The translations under genes were made by a program, and so were the position numbers. The notes under the pieces are model-generated. The model made no database searches. It had not been told where the DNA came from and worked only from the letters and a program-made list of their open reading frames with translations. A stretch of 27,804 bases of DNA from CAZPRY01 sp964589175 (GTDB lineage: Bacteria; Fidelibacterota; UBA2242). Below, in pieces: positions 9,348 through 18,473 of the stretch (the first letter of the stretch is position 1; every line of letters starts with the position of its first letter). The stretch lies in assembly GCA_964589175.1 (NCBI GenBank), contig CAZPRY010000048.1:1-27804 (forward strand), in the 5' to 3' direction.

Positions 9348-10511
9348 TTATAAATTGCCTGCTATTTTATGTTGTATCATATAGTCGCGGGGCGTCATAC
9401 CGGTAACGATCTTAAAAGCACGGTTGAATGTCGAACGGGAGTTGAAGCCTACCCTTCGACAGAGTTCTTCGCTACGGATTCGATTCCCGGTTTTCAATAA
9501 CATAATTGCTTCCATAATACGGTAATCATTGATGAAATTCGAAAAGTTTTTATCGTAGATGGCATGAATGGCGTGAGACAGTTTCTTGTTCGGAACATGA
9601 ATCTGGCGAGCCAGATGTTCGAGTTTCAAATCGGGATTCAGATGGAGTTTTTTTTCTTTGATTACCAGTTCAATCAGCCTCCGGAGTTCCCTTCTTTCAT
9701 CCTCGTTGGTGATCGAGGCGGATTGAATATTCCTATCTTTTTTAACCGTTCTCCCGGTCGCCTGATATAATCTCACATGAATCAGCAGTTTGGATTGATT
9801 GATTCCTAAAAAACCGATATAACTTATATATGCCAGACTGAAAACCTGCTCGATGGCTTGATTTATTGCCGGGGACAAACAGAAGTCTACGACGAGAATC
9901 GACACCTCAATGAATATTGAGCCGGCGATAAATAGTCTGATCCAGGTTCGCACCGGAATATCGATGTTCATCTTTTCCTGATGATCGTAAATCTGCAGTT
10001 TCTTGTCGAGCCTGATAAACAGGATCAAGTAGACCAAAAACTGTAAATAATACGGTATGTATATCAAACATCGAAAGTACTGATATTTTACGTCGGTGAC
10101 CGAACGGATAACGAATTCACTCAGGATAAGGTCGATTTTATTATCGTAGTCAAGGGGCAGATAATACAGCAACAGGAAAATTGCCGCAAGTCCGGTCAGT
10201 ATCAAATGCCGGTAAGAATTTGAAAAGGCAATATGCATTTCTCCGAATACATATTTTCTAAAATAAAGGTAGAATAACGGATAGATAACGAATAGAATTA
10301 TATAATAAAAAGGAAACAAATAAACGACTATATCATAAATACGATAAGATATAAGTAATTCAATCACGAAGAGGAAAATACCTAACACGGCTAAAAGAAA
10401 CAGAATTTTCCTTTGGCTGTTGGTGAAGGCATTGAGCTGGATGAACATAACCAGGAAAACGACGGCAATTACGATCGCGATAATAGTTATCAGCTGGAAT
10501 ACGGTAAACAT
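9348..10511 (-). CDS. Membrane-anchored AraC-family transcriptional regulator
   Basis: The first 250 residues of this 387-residue protein contain about seven or eight hydrophobic segments (for example 1-26, 35-55, 60-85, 105-122, 145-165 and 192-240). After a short linker, the C-terminal 110 residues form an AraC/XylS-type double helix-turn-helix (HTH_18). The conserved second helix region reads 'RVGFNSRSTFNRAFK' followed by 'GMTPRDY'. This layout of a multi-pass membrane sensor plus AraC DNA-binding domain is common in Bacteroidota and relatives and implies signalling from the membrane to DNA. The ligand is unknown. It precedes the large secreted protein with a 155-bp gap, so that gene is a likely target. 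No clear Shine-Dalgarno site is seen at the ATG. Confidence 0.85.
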   Translation of the reverse strand: MFTVFQLITIIAIVIAVVFLVMFIQLNAFTNSQRKILFLLAVLGIFLFVIELLISYRIYDIVVYLFPFYYIILFVIYPLFYLYFRKYVFGEMHIAFSNSYRHLILTGLAAIFLLLYYLPLDYDNKIDLILSEFVIRSVTDVKYQYFRCLIYIPYYLQFLVYLILFIRLDKKLQIYDHQEKMNIDIPVRTWIRLFIAGSIFIEVSILVVDFCLSPAINQAIEQVFSLAYISYIGFLGINQSKLLIHVRLYQATGRTVKKDRNIQSASITNEDERRELRRLIELVIKEKKLHLNPDLKLEHLARQIHVPNKKLSHAIHAIYDKNFSNFINDYRIMEAIMLLKTGNRIRSEELCRRVGFNSRSTFNRAFKIVTGMTPRDYMIQHKIAGNL

Positions 10512-10809
10512 AGTGTTTGAAGATATAGAATTTTATTAAAACTCACTACATAAAATAATCGGGCTATGTGCCCGGACACAGGGAAGAACGGGTGAATGAA
10601 TGTTTGCATGGCTTGCCCTTTGCTTCAGGTCCTTAAATCTGGCGGGCTGCAGCATGAACAAACAAGACCGTCAGTGTTTATCTGCCTGTCCGCCGCCTCG
10701 TGCAGGCGGATGTCAATCTGTGGCAAATATATTTTGTAGCAATGCCATTGAGCCCCGAATTTGCTCGTGAAAAGCCGGGTTCAATATTTTACCGCCCGCT
10801 ATTCGCACC
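10512..10809. other. Intergenic region upstream of the AraC-type gene, with repeat sequence
   Basis: No gene is seen. The segment contains the regulator's presumed promoter and a repeat with an inserted hairpin at 10675-10727. Confidence 0.5.
10675..10727. repeat. Intergenic repeat interrupted by a GC-rich hairpin
   Basis: A GTGTTTATCTG ... TCAATCTGTGGCAAA repeat of the kind seen near 4380-4513 is split by a GC-rich insert. The insert has inverted arms TCCGCC (10689-10694) and GGCGGA (10705-10710). A similar 'GCAGGCAGGTGTCAATCAGCGACAAA' arrangement occurs near 4379-4405. This suggests a small dispersed palindromic element sitting within another repeat. Confidence 0.4.
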
Positions 10810-13800
10810 CTACTTCAACAGCAGGAATTTCTTAACCGATGTAAATCCACCGGCAGAGAATTGATAGAAATAAACACCACTGGCAAAGCCGCTTCCATTG
10901 AATTCGATCTCATAATTACCCGGCATTTGTTCCCTTTCCACAAGTGTCGCCACTTCCCTTCCCAGCAGGTCACAGACTTTCAGAGAAACGTGGCTTGCGA
11001 ACGGCAGAGAGTATTGAATGCTTGTCACCGGATTGAACGGATTGGGATAGTTCTGATACAGGGCGAAATCCTGAGGGCTAACGCCAACTCCCAGATCGTT
11101 CTGATCGATAAATTCGCGGGTACCAACCAGAATGCGAAATTCCGAACCACTATCGGTTCCGCCTTTTACTTCGAGGGGCTTATACAGATCCAGCACACTG
11201 CGGCGTTGAAGGGATTTATCAATAATATGGATTTCGAAATGCTCCGGTATTTTATTGACGATCTCAAAGTTCAGCAGGATATCTTTCACATTCGGCGGAC
11301 CGGCGACTTTGAAATCCCAGAAATGGCCATCTTCGGCAAGAGGCTGATAATCAGCGCTATAACGACCGGGGATCTCCCAATCAGGATGATCTAAAAAGAG
11401 TTGGACGCACCGATCCGAAGGATCCGGCGGTTCGGGCACATCAGACATGTCCCAGCCAATCTCTGAAACAGATTTTACCCCGATAAAGTTATAATCATCC
11501 GACAGTTCATCCGCCTGGGCGGAGATTTTGATGCACCACTCATTTTCACCGAATACGTCGGACTCTATGCTCGGCTTTCCGAGGAGCTGCCCGGCCTCGA
11601 TCGGCGGAATTTGTAGAATGTTGCCGCCGTAAGGTGTAAAAATGAAATACCCTTTGAACGGCTCTAGTCTTGAAGCCGGGACCCAGCCGCTTTCCTGCTC
11701 ATATTCCCAGGCAACGGTTCCCTGCACGACATTCGGACTGGCTTGAAACACGTCCTGCCAGTCCACCGGAAAATAGTAAGGTGTCCCGACCTGGTTCCAG
11801 CCCTGATCCAGATTCATCTGATACTCTGCATTCGTAACAACCGAAACACAGGTATCGATTGTAATAACCTGTTGCGTAGCGGTAATCAGCCAGAATGCCT
11901 TAGCCGGATCGAATGCAAAATTGGCGTTGTCCGGCAATTCGACATAGGCGCCGTTGATCCAGCGAAACAATCGCCACTTGGTTTTCTGATAGCTACCTAA
12001 AATGGGTTCCAGGATGGATGTGACATTTTTGGCTGAAAGATCGGAGGGAATAGAAAGCATCGAGTATTGTTTCTCAGGTATCGTAACCGGCGGCAGAGAA
12101 GGGCTTTTCACCCGCACAATCGCCGGAACACCGGGCGCTGTCGCCGGATAGACCTGAACATTTGCGCCATCGAACGCCTTGAGATAATACTCTACTCCTC
12201 TTCTCGTGACGTAAGCATTGGGTATCGTCGCCTGGAATTGCGCACCCGCCAGAGTCATCTTCAGAGAATCATAGCTCGTTTTACCACCCTGCCGATAAAA
12301 CAGGTAGGACCAGAGCACCTGGTTGTCGTCGGTGATTGTCGCGGCGATTGGAATGGCGGTATTTTCGATGATGCCCGAGTTTTCAAGAGTCGTCTGATTA
12401 TAGACGATTGACGGGGCCGTACGATCGATTCCTTTCCCCGTGACACTCACCGAATCGGGCCCGCTATTACTCTCGATCCAAATCACGCCGGAATATTCAA
12501 CCGGAATCGTCGGCGAGAAAGTAACTTTGAAATTTTTCACGATACCGGGCAGAACATCAAAATCCGGCGGTATAATCGTACAAACATCTTCAAGCATCGC
12601 CGCTTTGGTAAACGATGTTATCTTGAGTGTATCCGATCCGGTATTTTCGATGGGTAATATCAAATCCTTGGATGCATTGACAACGACTTCACCGAAATCG
12701 AGCTGCGAAGTATGGAGAAACAATTCCGGAAAAACGCTCGAGCCCGTTAGAGTGACAAATACATCAGGAGTGTCAGGATCGTTGTTCCGGATTGTCATTT
12801 GGCCCTCATATCTCCGGCTTTCCGCCGGTTGAAAACTGAGTTCGATATTCCGGCTGTTATTGGGCGCTATCTCGATAGTACTCGTGAAATTACTTGTAAA
12901 AACATTGGGCTCGGTAGAGATGTTCGTTACAGACAGGTCGGCGGAACCGTAGTTATGGATTGTAAGGTTTCGGTGTACCGGGTTTGCCCCGATTGGTATA
13001 TTACCAAAATGAATCGCCGCGTCCGAGACTTCGATATCAGCAACCGGTTCGGACGAACCGATCCCCTGGACCCGGAGATATTTTGGGGAATGAGGAGTAT
13101 CATTACTGAAAATGGCCAGGCTATCCAGGTAGATGCGGACTTCAGCGGGATTAAACTGAACCTGAAACTCTTTTGTCATCCCCGCAGCGATGGTTCTATT
13201 CGCGGACGTCAACGGCATTGAAAATGCATTACCCGATGAATTTACCGCCGAAATTTCAAGATCGACAGTTCCCTGGTTCGTTATTTGGACAATCTTTTGG
13301 ATCGTATATTCTGTCTGAACCGTTCCGAAATTGATTTGATTCCGGTCCAGCGCAATTACGGGTGCAAACTCGCCGGCGCCTTGGCCGGTAACATGATACA
13401 AGAATTCCGGAGTCAGCGAATTGTTGATTATCCTGATGTTCCCACTGTAATCCAGCGTATCTTTGGGAGTGAAAATGATGTCAAATTGAATGGATCCGTT
13501 GACATCAATGCTGTCTTCAAGGCCTCCAAAATTATGGCTGAAAACCAGTGGGACTGACGATTCGACATCTGAGATCCAGAGTTTTGCCGTACCGCTGTTG
13601 GTTATTGAGACTGAGACGCTTTTGCTGATATCACTAAAGATATCGACCACTCCGAAGTTATAAGGCGACGGCGGTATGATACTCAACTCAGAAAATGGAA
13701 CGCCAGATCCCCGGCCGGTTACCTGAATAGTTTTTGTCATATCATTATTGGTGATTGTAAAGTTACCGTTATATTCCTTCTCCTCCGTGGGTTTAAAAGT

Positions 13801-14793
13801 AAACGTAATCTCGACACTGTCTTTGGCTGCAATCGGATTTTGGGTCTGGGACCAGGAACTGGTGTAGCCATCGAACAGGCTGATATTCGTAATGTTTAGA
13901 TCGGCATCTCCAAGATTCCTGATTTTGATTGTCTTATTCGATGAATCACCGATAAATACGGTGCTGAAATTCAGCGCCGTGGCGGAGAGCTCTATCATCG
14001 GTTTAACGACAATTTCAAGATCGGCGGATTTTATCTCACTCCATTCACCGCGGTTGTTCTTCAGACGAGCTGAAATAGTGTGGACTCCGACCGGCAGACT
14101 CAATGGCTCCAATTCGATCTCTCTCGTGAAAGTGGCATTCGCTGATCCGAAATCACCCTCAGTCACACGTACTGCCCTTCCCTGCCCCGGATCGCTATCG
14201 AAGAAATACTCACCTTCGATGATTACCGGAGCGGCCGCTACTGCGTTGATTTTGAGCGTCACCCCGTTGTACGGTCCCCAATGCCCGGCGCTGTCCCGAA
14301 AGCGAACATAGAGAGTGTGTTTGCCCGGCTGAGCCGGCACTTCAATCTGTTGACTCAGGGATAAAGCGGCTTCTCCAAGATCTCCGGTCAGTAAAATCTT
14401 TTCCGCAGGATTATTACTCCAGTAATATTCGCAGGCGGTCAGAACCTTCTCCGTCTCCTGTTCAGCAGCGGGTTCGCGGACGAGGATCATTCTTTCCTGA
14501 ACAGGGCCCCAGACCCCGTTGTTATTTTTGAATTGGACAGAAAGCCTGTTTAATCCTTCGCTCGCCGGGGCTACTACGGTTTGGTTGATCTGAATATCAT
14601 TGGCGGGGAAGTTACCGGTCAAGGGCAAGCTTTGGCCCTCATTCCCGTCCCAGAAATAGCGGCCTTCCGTAACTTGGCCGTTGGTTTCCGTAACGCCCAT
14701 TTTCTGATCCGCTGCCTGCGGATAAATATGGCTGAGGCTTAAAAACAGAAGCATCAAAAAGGCGCTGTATCGAATATATGATCGATTTTTCAT
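10810..14793 (-). CDS. Secreted choice-of-anchor-D multidomain protein with T9SS sorting domain
   Basis: This 1327-residue protein has a signal peptide (1-26). Three repeats follow at residues 44-105, 121-182 and 194-262, each starting 'EYFW/F' with a 'D/N.P..G' turn and ending 'V+.+...G.W'. About five tandem choice-of-anchor-D (HYDIN/ASPM-like) domains span 267-790, each opening with a '..L.FG.V..G' strand. Residues 795-890 look like an Ig/FnIII domain. A further region at 900-1080 starts 'MLSIPSDL', and the last 85 residues are the type A sorting domain (NYPNPFNP, LGREVATL, ASGVYFY, FLLLK). It is likely a surface or extracellular adhesive or structural protein. No enzyme motif is seen. It lies 19 bp after the beta-helix gene, as last gene of a three-gene operon. 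Confidence 0.85.
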   Translation of the reverse strand: MKNRSYIRYSAFLMLLFLSLSHIYPQAADQKMGVTETNGQVTEGRYFWDGNEGQSLPLTGNFPANDIQINQTVVAPASEGLNRLSVQFKNNNGVWGPVQERMILVREPAAEQETEKVLTACEYYWSNNPAEKILLTGDLGEAALSLSQQIEVPAQPGKHTLYVRFRDSAGHWGPYNGVTLKINAVAAAPVIIEGEYFFDSDPGQGRAVRVTEGDFGSANATFTREIELEPLSLPVGVHTISARLKNNRGEWSEIKSADLEIVVKPMIELSATALNFSTVFIGDSSNKTIKIRNLGDADLNITNISLFDGYTSSWSQTQNPIAAKDSVEITFTFKPTEEKEYNGNFTITNNDMTKTIQVTGRGSGVPFSELSIIPPSPYNFGVVDIFSDISKSVSVSITNSGTAKLWISDVESSVPLVFSHNFGGLEDSIDVNGSIQFDIIFTPKDTLDYSGNIRIINNSLTPEFLYHVTGQGAGEFAPVIALDRNQINFGTVQTEYTIQKIVQITNQGTVDLEISAVNSSGNAFSMPLTSANRTIAAGMTKEFQVQFNPAEVRIYLDSLAIFSNDTPHSPKYLRVQGIGSSEPVADIEVSDAAIHFGNIPIGANPVHRNLTIHNYGSADLSVTNISTEPNVFTSNFTSTIEIAPNNSRNIELSFQPAESRRYEGQMTIRNNDPDTPDVFVTLTGSSVFPELFLHTSQLDFGEVVVNASKDLILPIENTGSDTLKITSFTKAAMLEDVCTIIPPDFDVLPGIVKNFKVTFSPTIPVEYSGVIWIESNSGPDSVSVTGKGIDRTAPSIVYNQTTLENSGIIENTAIPIAATITDDNQVLWSYLFYRQGGKTSYDSLKMTLAGAQFQATIPNAYVTRRGVEYYLKAFDGANVQVYPATAPGVPAIVRVKSPSLPPVTIPEKQYSMLSIPSDLSAKNVTSILEPILGSYQKTKWRLFRWINGAYVELPDNANFAFDPAKAFWLITATQQVITIDTCVSVVTNAEYQMNLDQGWNQVGTPYYFPVDWQDVFQASPNVVQGTVAWEYEQESGWVPASRLEPFKGYFIFTPYGGNILQIPPIEAGQLLGKPSIESDVFGENEWCIKISAQADELSDDYNFIGVKSVSEIGWDMSDVPEPPDPSDRCVQLFLDHPDWEIPGRYSADYQPLAEDGHFWDFKVAGPPNVKDILLNFEIVNKIPEHFEIHIIDKSLQRRSVLDLYKPLEVKGGTDSGSEFRILVGTREFIDQNDLGVGVSPQDFALYQNYPNPFNPVTSIQYSLPFASHVSLKVCDLLGREVATLVEREQMPGNYEIEFNGSGFASGVYFYQFSAGGFTSVKKFLLLK

Positions 14794-14812
14794 AGCGTTC
14801 TCATACTTTGGA

Positions 14813-15979
14813 TTATTGATTTCCTTTACCCGTATAACTGCCGATTTCGCCTTTGACTTCCAGTGTAATTGTGCCTCCCGGGCTGACCGGATTGGGAGTC
14901 ACTTTCAGAGAGGTAACCGTCGGTATGGTCGGTGCGTTAAATGGATCGGGAAACGGGTACGGACCGCCATAAATGCCGCAGTCGGCGCGGGAAGTATTCA
15001 AACCGCCGTTACCCAGCCAATCCAGATAATCACCGGCCATCGGCGGGATCGCCGGGTAGGAAGCATCGATGCAGGGAGAATCGGTTCTTAAATGCAGGTT
15101 GGACGCCTGATCCGGATCGTCGTCATAGACATATCCGCTTCCATTGAAATCTTCAAACTTCGGATCTCCCGTACCGTTTCCCGAACCGTTTGAAGGCATT
15201 GCGTCGGTGATATTGAATATCCAGTTCCCGCTGAACAACGCAACAGGAGCGTACCAAGGTCCGCCGCCGCCGTAGACTGTGACATTGTAGCTGTTATAAA
15301 AAATATTTCCCGCAATGACGGTGGAAACAGGGTCCACATTCGGATCTCCCCACCCGATACAGCCGCCGTAGTTATGATAAGTGCCCACATTCCCGACGAC
15401 GTTATTGAGTATTTTTAAATTAGACACACTTCCGTTTGTCTGAATACATACCCTTGCGGAAGTCCCGGCACCATAGTCTATGATATTGTTGTTAATGACG
15501 ACATCCGTGGCGCTCTGAATCATGACTCCGCCAAAAATGATATTGTAACGGATCGTATCCGTATTGCTGCTGATGCTGATAGCGTACTTTGATTGCCCCG
15601 AAAACAGATTATTGCAAATAATGACGCCATTACAATTCGAAGGTACGAGAAGCCCCGGCCCTTCATATTCACTGAAATGAATTCCCATGATCTTGGTCAG
15701 ATCCGCAGCCGTTGTCAGTTCGAAACCTCCCTGGACATTTGTTCCGCCATTGGTGACTTCTTTCATGCCGGAACCGATGATCGTCAACTTTTTGTCAATA
15801 TTGATTCTGCTGCTTCCGGCATTATATGTCCCCTGGGTAATCATAATCGTGTCCCCTGCGACAGCCGCAGCGACGGCGGCCGGGATGGTGGCATATTCAG
15901 CCGGGACCACCAGCGTATTTGATAATAAGAGCGTTACAGGTAACATTATAAAAATAAGAAAACCATATTGCTTGGACAT
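14813..15979 (-). CDS. Secreted right-handed beta-helix protein
   Basis: This 388-residue protein has an N-terminal signal peptide (about 1-25). It then has the 'YATIPAAVAAAVAGDTI.I..GTY' opening typical of pectate-lyase-like or DUF1565 beta-helix proteins, and parallel beta-helix turns ('NNI.', 'NNVV', 'AGNIFYN') to about residue 290. The short tail 'SLKVTPNPVSPGGTITLEV' looks like the first strand or two of an Ig-like domain that then stops. Unlike its two large neighbours it has no sorting domain, so it may stay in the periplasm, or its C-terminus may be truncated. The ATG has a strong GGAGG site. It starts 25 bp after the CsgG-like gene. Confidence 0.8.
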   Translation of the reverse strand: MSKQYGFLIFIMLPVTLLLSNTLVVPAEYATIPAAVAAAVAGDTIMITQGTYNAGSSRINIDKKLTIIGSGMKEVTNGGTNVQGGFELTTAADLTKIMGIHFSEYEGPGLLVPSNCNGVIICNNLFSGQSKYAISISSNTDTIRYNIIFGGVMIQSATDVVINNNIIDYGAGTSARVCIQTNGSVSNLKILNNVVGNVGTYHNYGGCIGWGDPNVDPVSTVIAGNIFYNSYNVTVYGGGGPWYAPVALFSGNWIFNITDAMPSNGSGNGTGDPKFEDFNGSGYVYDDDPDQASNLHLRTDSPCIDASYPAIPPMAGDYLDWLGNGGLNTSRADCGIYGGPYPFPDPFNAPTIPTVTSLKVTPNPVSPGGTITLEVKGEIGSYTGKGNQ

Positions 15980-16004
15980 CTGTCTATCCTCCAGTCTTAA
16001 TTGA

Positions 16005-16616
16005 TTAATTTGCGCTCGGCGGATTGGGGGGCATCGGAAGCCCGCTGTCTGCTCCGGCCTGGCTCTGAATCAACATAACAATAACTGCGCTTCCAACGGC
16101 AACGACAGCGGCCGCCACCCATTTCCAGGTGTTTTTCTTCTTTATTTCACGTCCCAGTAACTTATAAAGTGCTTCACGCATTAACTTATCGACCGTACCT
16201 TCTTCATCATGGGTCGCGGTATTTTCGATGGCCCCGGTTTCGATATTGATCAGGCGCATATCGACAGAATAAAATTTGTCGTTAATTCTTGTGATCGATC
16301 CGGCCAGCATCAGCTGAACCCCAAGCAGCTGACCGACTTCGACAAGGCATCCTTCGGAAGTGCAACCGGATAGCTGGAATCCCTGCTCATCAAGAATATC
16401 CTGCATCTTCCCGCGCTCAATCACCCGGTAATCACCCGTTTCAACCAATAAGCCCCGGAGTCGGTTCGTCAAACCCTTTGTCTGGTCCTCGGAAATCCCC
16501 AACCCTTCAAAATCGAGTACGGCAACCGTCCTCTTGGCTTCCGCTCCCATAAGGCTTGAAAAAAGGACGAAGATAAGAATCAGAACAGTGTGATTTGGCA
16601 ACATACAAAATTTCAT
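16005..16616 (-). CDS. CsgG/LpoB-like envelope protein with C-terminal membrane helix
   Basis: This 203-residue protein has an N-terminal signal sequence (about 1-27). A CsgG/LpoB/FlgO-type alpha/beta domain follows at about 28-158: the opening strand 'TVAVLDFEG', then 'YRVIERGKMQDILDEQGF', then 'LGVQLMLAGSITR'. A transmembrane helix lies at 164-184 and a short proline-rich tail follows. CsgG-type domains occur in curli secretion channels and in lipoprotein activators of envelope enzymes. There is no lipobox, and the C-terminal anchor differs from curli CsgG, so a secretion channel is unlikely. C85 and C90 could form a disulfide. It is first gene of the operon with the two secreted proteins. 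An AGAGGAT site precedes the ATG. Confidence 0.75.
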   Translation of the reverse strand: MKFCMLPNHTVLILIFVLFSSLMGAEAKRTVAVLDFEGLGISEDQTKGLTNRLRGLLVETGDYRVIERGKMQDILDEQGFQLSGCTSEGCLVEVGQLLGVQLMLAGSITRINDKFYSVDMRLINIETGAIENTATHDEEGTVDKLMREALYKLLGREIKKKNTWKWVAAAVVAVGSAVIVMLIQSQAGADSGLPMPPNPPSAN

Positions 16617-16769
16617 CGCTGATATCCTCTTTTAATCGAGAAAAATATCAAACAAAAGTGAAAATAACAAAAAGAAATTATCAAATAGGGAAATCAGCCA
16701 TATGATTTCCTTACTGACGCGAATATTATAACGAACAATTTCGAAACATTAACAATAATATTGCCGACT

Positions 16770-16826
16770 TTAAAAATAAGATTTAGCAGTATAAGATAGA
16801 AATAGGCTAATAATGATTCCTTTCAT
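16770..16826 (-). CDS. Possible 18-residue leader peptide or small hydrophobic protein
   Basis: An ATG at 16826 lies immediately after a long purine-rich GGAGGGAGG site and opens an 18-codon frame (MKGIIISLFLSYTAKSYF). It has a basic start and a hydrophobic middle. It could be a leader peptide, a tiny membrane peptide, or chance. Evidence is limited to the unusually strong ribosome-binding site and the lack of any competing gene. Confidence 0.25.
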   Translation of the reverse strand: MKGIIISLFLSYTAKSYF

Positions 16827-16836
16827 TTCCTCCCTC

Positions 16837-16863
16837 CTATTTCAATTGGTCTTTTAAATCCAT
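16837..16863 (-). CDS. Possible 8-residue leader ORF
   Basis: An ATG at 16863 with AGGAG six bases upstream opens MDLKDQLK and stops at the ribosome-binding site of the 18-codon frame. The pair therefore resembles coupled leader ORFs. It is too short to support by composition. Confidence 0.15.
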   Translation of the reverse strand: MDLKDQLK

Positions 16864-17002
16864 TGAGGTCTCCTCAAGGTGCTACTACTCCTTAAATATA
16901 TCTGCTAATAATTTCATAAAGAGCTGTTGTGCAGATTATCGATGTTGCAATCAAACGTAGTCGAAATCGAGATACTGAAGTTTGCGCATGCTGCTAAACG
17001 TG

Positions 17003-17524
17003 CTATTCATCGCCATTGTCTGCTTTCACTGGATTTCCGGCAACACTCGCCATTTTCTCCTCACTCAGACGGCAAACCCGCCAATCTTCCAGGACAGTTG
17101 CACCCAATTTTTGATAGAAATTCATCGCCGACCTGTTCCGTTTCAGCACCATCCACTCAAAGCGTCTACACTTATTGCGGAGGGCAATATCCGCCAGGTA
17201 AGCCATGAGAGCCTTGCCGATCCCCTTTCCGCGAAATTCCGGTTTGACGAACAGGTCATCCAGCCAAAGGCCACGTTTTCCTATCATCGTGGCGAAGGAA
17301 AAGAAATAAACAACATAACCAACAGGCATATCATCGATGAAGGCCAGCAGAGTGTGGGCAGCCGGATACTCGCCGAATAGAGACTCCCGTAAAATTTCCG
17401 CTGTTGTATAGACTTCAAGGTGCTCAAATTCGGCCATGGCCTGTATGAATGACATCAGCAAAGGAACATCATCAACCGTTGCCGGACGCACTTCAATCTC
17501 CAAATCAGTTGCAGTGAGTTTCAT
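17003..17524 (-). CDS. GNAT-family N-acetyltransferase (diamine/spermidine acetyltransferase-like)
   Basis: This 173-residue protein has the GNAT acetyl-CoA site 'EFRGKGIGKALM' (96-107, R/Q-x-x-G-x-G at R98 to G103) and the C-terminal 'NFYQKLGA' motif (135-142). The 'LDDLFVKPEFRGKG' and 'EWMVLKRNRSAMNFYQKLGA' segments resemble the SAT1/thialysine acetyltransferase branch. It probably transfers acetyl from acetyl-CoA to a small amine, but the substrate cannot be read from the sequence. It follows the alpha/beta hydrolase gene by 32 bp, likely in the same transcript. A GGAG site precedes the ATG. Confidence 0.88.
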   Translation of the reverse strand: MKLTATDLEIEVRPATVDDVPLLMSFIQAMAEFEHLEVYTTAEILRESLFGEYPAAHTLLAFIDDMPVGYVVYFFSFATMIGKRGLWLDDLFVKPEFRGKGIGKALMAYLADIALRNKCRRFEWMVLKRNRSAMNFYQKLGATVLEDWRVCRLSEEKMASVAGNPVKADNGDE

Positions 17525-17556
17525 CCTCTAATCTCCATATTTACGTACTTATTTTA

Positions 17557-18372
17557 TCAACTCGTTTCAATCGGAGATAAAGCATCGATAAATGCTTTAA
17601 TTACGCTGTAGAGTTGCCCGGGATTTTCCGTGGCCATCGAATGCCCGGCGCCTTCGATGTAGAAAATCGGCACGCCGGATGCCCGCAGAAGATTTTCGCT
17701 GGGGAAAACTCCTCTGTTTTTCTCTCCGTAGATATAACCCGTGTTCCTGATTCGCGAGAGTCGTTCAACGAGTGATCCCGACGAATCTTCGACAGTATGA
17801 CAGGCACTTTTATAAAGCGCTGTTGTTGACGCCATTGCCAGCATATCCGCATATTCAAGCATCGTCGGATCTCCAGCCCCCGCATTCCTGATATCTTTTT
17901 CGAAATTATGTCTTCCCTGCCTGGCAAACTCCTGAAGTGTGCCTCTGGCAACCAGGCCCGAAATAAAACAATCCTCCGGGGTAAGATTCCCCTCCAAATC
18001 GATAAACGATAACACCCGTTGCGACTCGAGCTCCGCGATATTCATCGCGACTAATCCGCCCATCGAATGTCCGCAAAGATGGAAAGCTCCGATTCCTAAT
18101 TTATCGAGTAACTCGATAACGATGGTCGCCTGATCTTTCATTGTATACCCGAACTCCTCAGGCCCCCGGCTTTGTCCGAATCCAACGAGATCGACAGTAA
18201 TGAGTGTGAATGCTTCGAGTGATCGTGAATCGAAGGCGTACCGAAAATGTTCCTTTGCAGAGCCAAAACCATGGATGAAAACAATCGTACTGCCGCTGCC
18301 GGACTGGCGTTGCCGGTAAGCAAGACTAAAGTCTTTATGCAGATGCAGGATTTTTCGATGCGGTTTTTTCAT
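17557..18372 (-). CDS. Alpha/beta hydrolase
   Basis: This 271-residue cytoplasmic protein has an alpha/beta-hydrolase fold. The oxyanion-hole motif HGFG is at 34-37. The nucleophile elbow GHSMG places the serine at S103, and the catalytic histidine is H244 in GAGHSM. The acid is probably E217 in YIYGEKN, where most relatives have Asp. The family includes esterases, lipases, C-C hydrolases and haloperoxidase-like enzymes, and the substrate cannot be told. No ribosome-binding site is visible at its ATG. The start overlaps the stop of a 34-codon upstream ORF in an ATGA arrangement, so translation is probably coupled. Confidence 0.85.
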   Translation of the reverse strand: MKKPHRKILHLHKDFSLAYRQRQSGSGSTIVFIHGFGSAKEHFRYAFDSRSLEAFTLITVDLVGFGQSRGPEEFGYTMKDQATIVIELLDKLGIGAFHLCGHSMGGLVAMNIAELESQRVLSFIDLEGNLTPEDCFISGLVARGTLQEFARQGRHNFEKDIRNAGAGDPTMLEYADMLAMASTTALYKSACHTVEDSSGSLVERLSRIRNTGYIYGEKNRGVFPSENLLRASGVPIFYIEGAGHSMATENPGQLYSVIKAFIDALSPIETS

Positions 18373-18473
18373 ATTATTTTTGAATTATTGGGGCTCTTGT
18401 GCGACAAAAGCACGGCAGTTATCAAAACATTGGATAAATCAAATAATGCGCTTACTCGGAATTTTATTTGCAT
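18369..18473 (-). CDS. 34-residue ORF translationally coupled to the alpha/beta hydrolase
   Basis: A strong AAAAGGAG site is followed by GTG (18476) and ATG (18473). The frame runs 34 codons from the ATG and ends in a TGA that overlaps the hydrolase ATG as ATGA. The peptide has a hydrophobic centre (LFDLSNVLITAVLL) between polar ends. It resembles no family known to me. It may be a real small protein or a leader that delivers ribosomes to the hydrolase, which lacks its own site. Confidence 0.4.
   Translation of the reverse strand: MQIKFRVSALFDLSNVLITAVLLSHKSPNNSKII

Larger units (their letters stand above)
16617..17002. other. Leader region of the CsgG-like operon
   Basis: No long gene is seen. 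The segment is A+T-rich in its left half. It contains two very short ORFs with strong ribosome-binding sites and a small inverted repeat, TTGAGG...CCTCAA, at 16863-16877 that would sequester the site of the first one. Confidence 0.5.
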
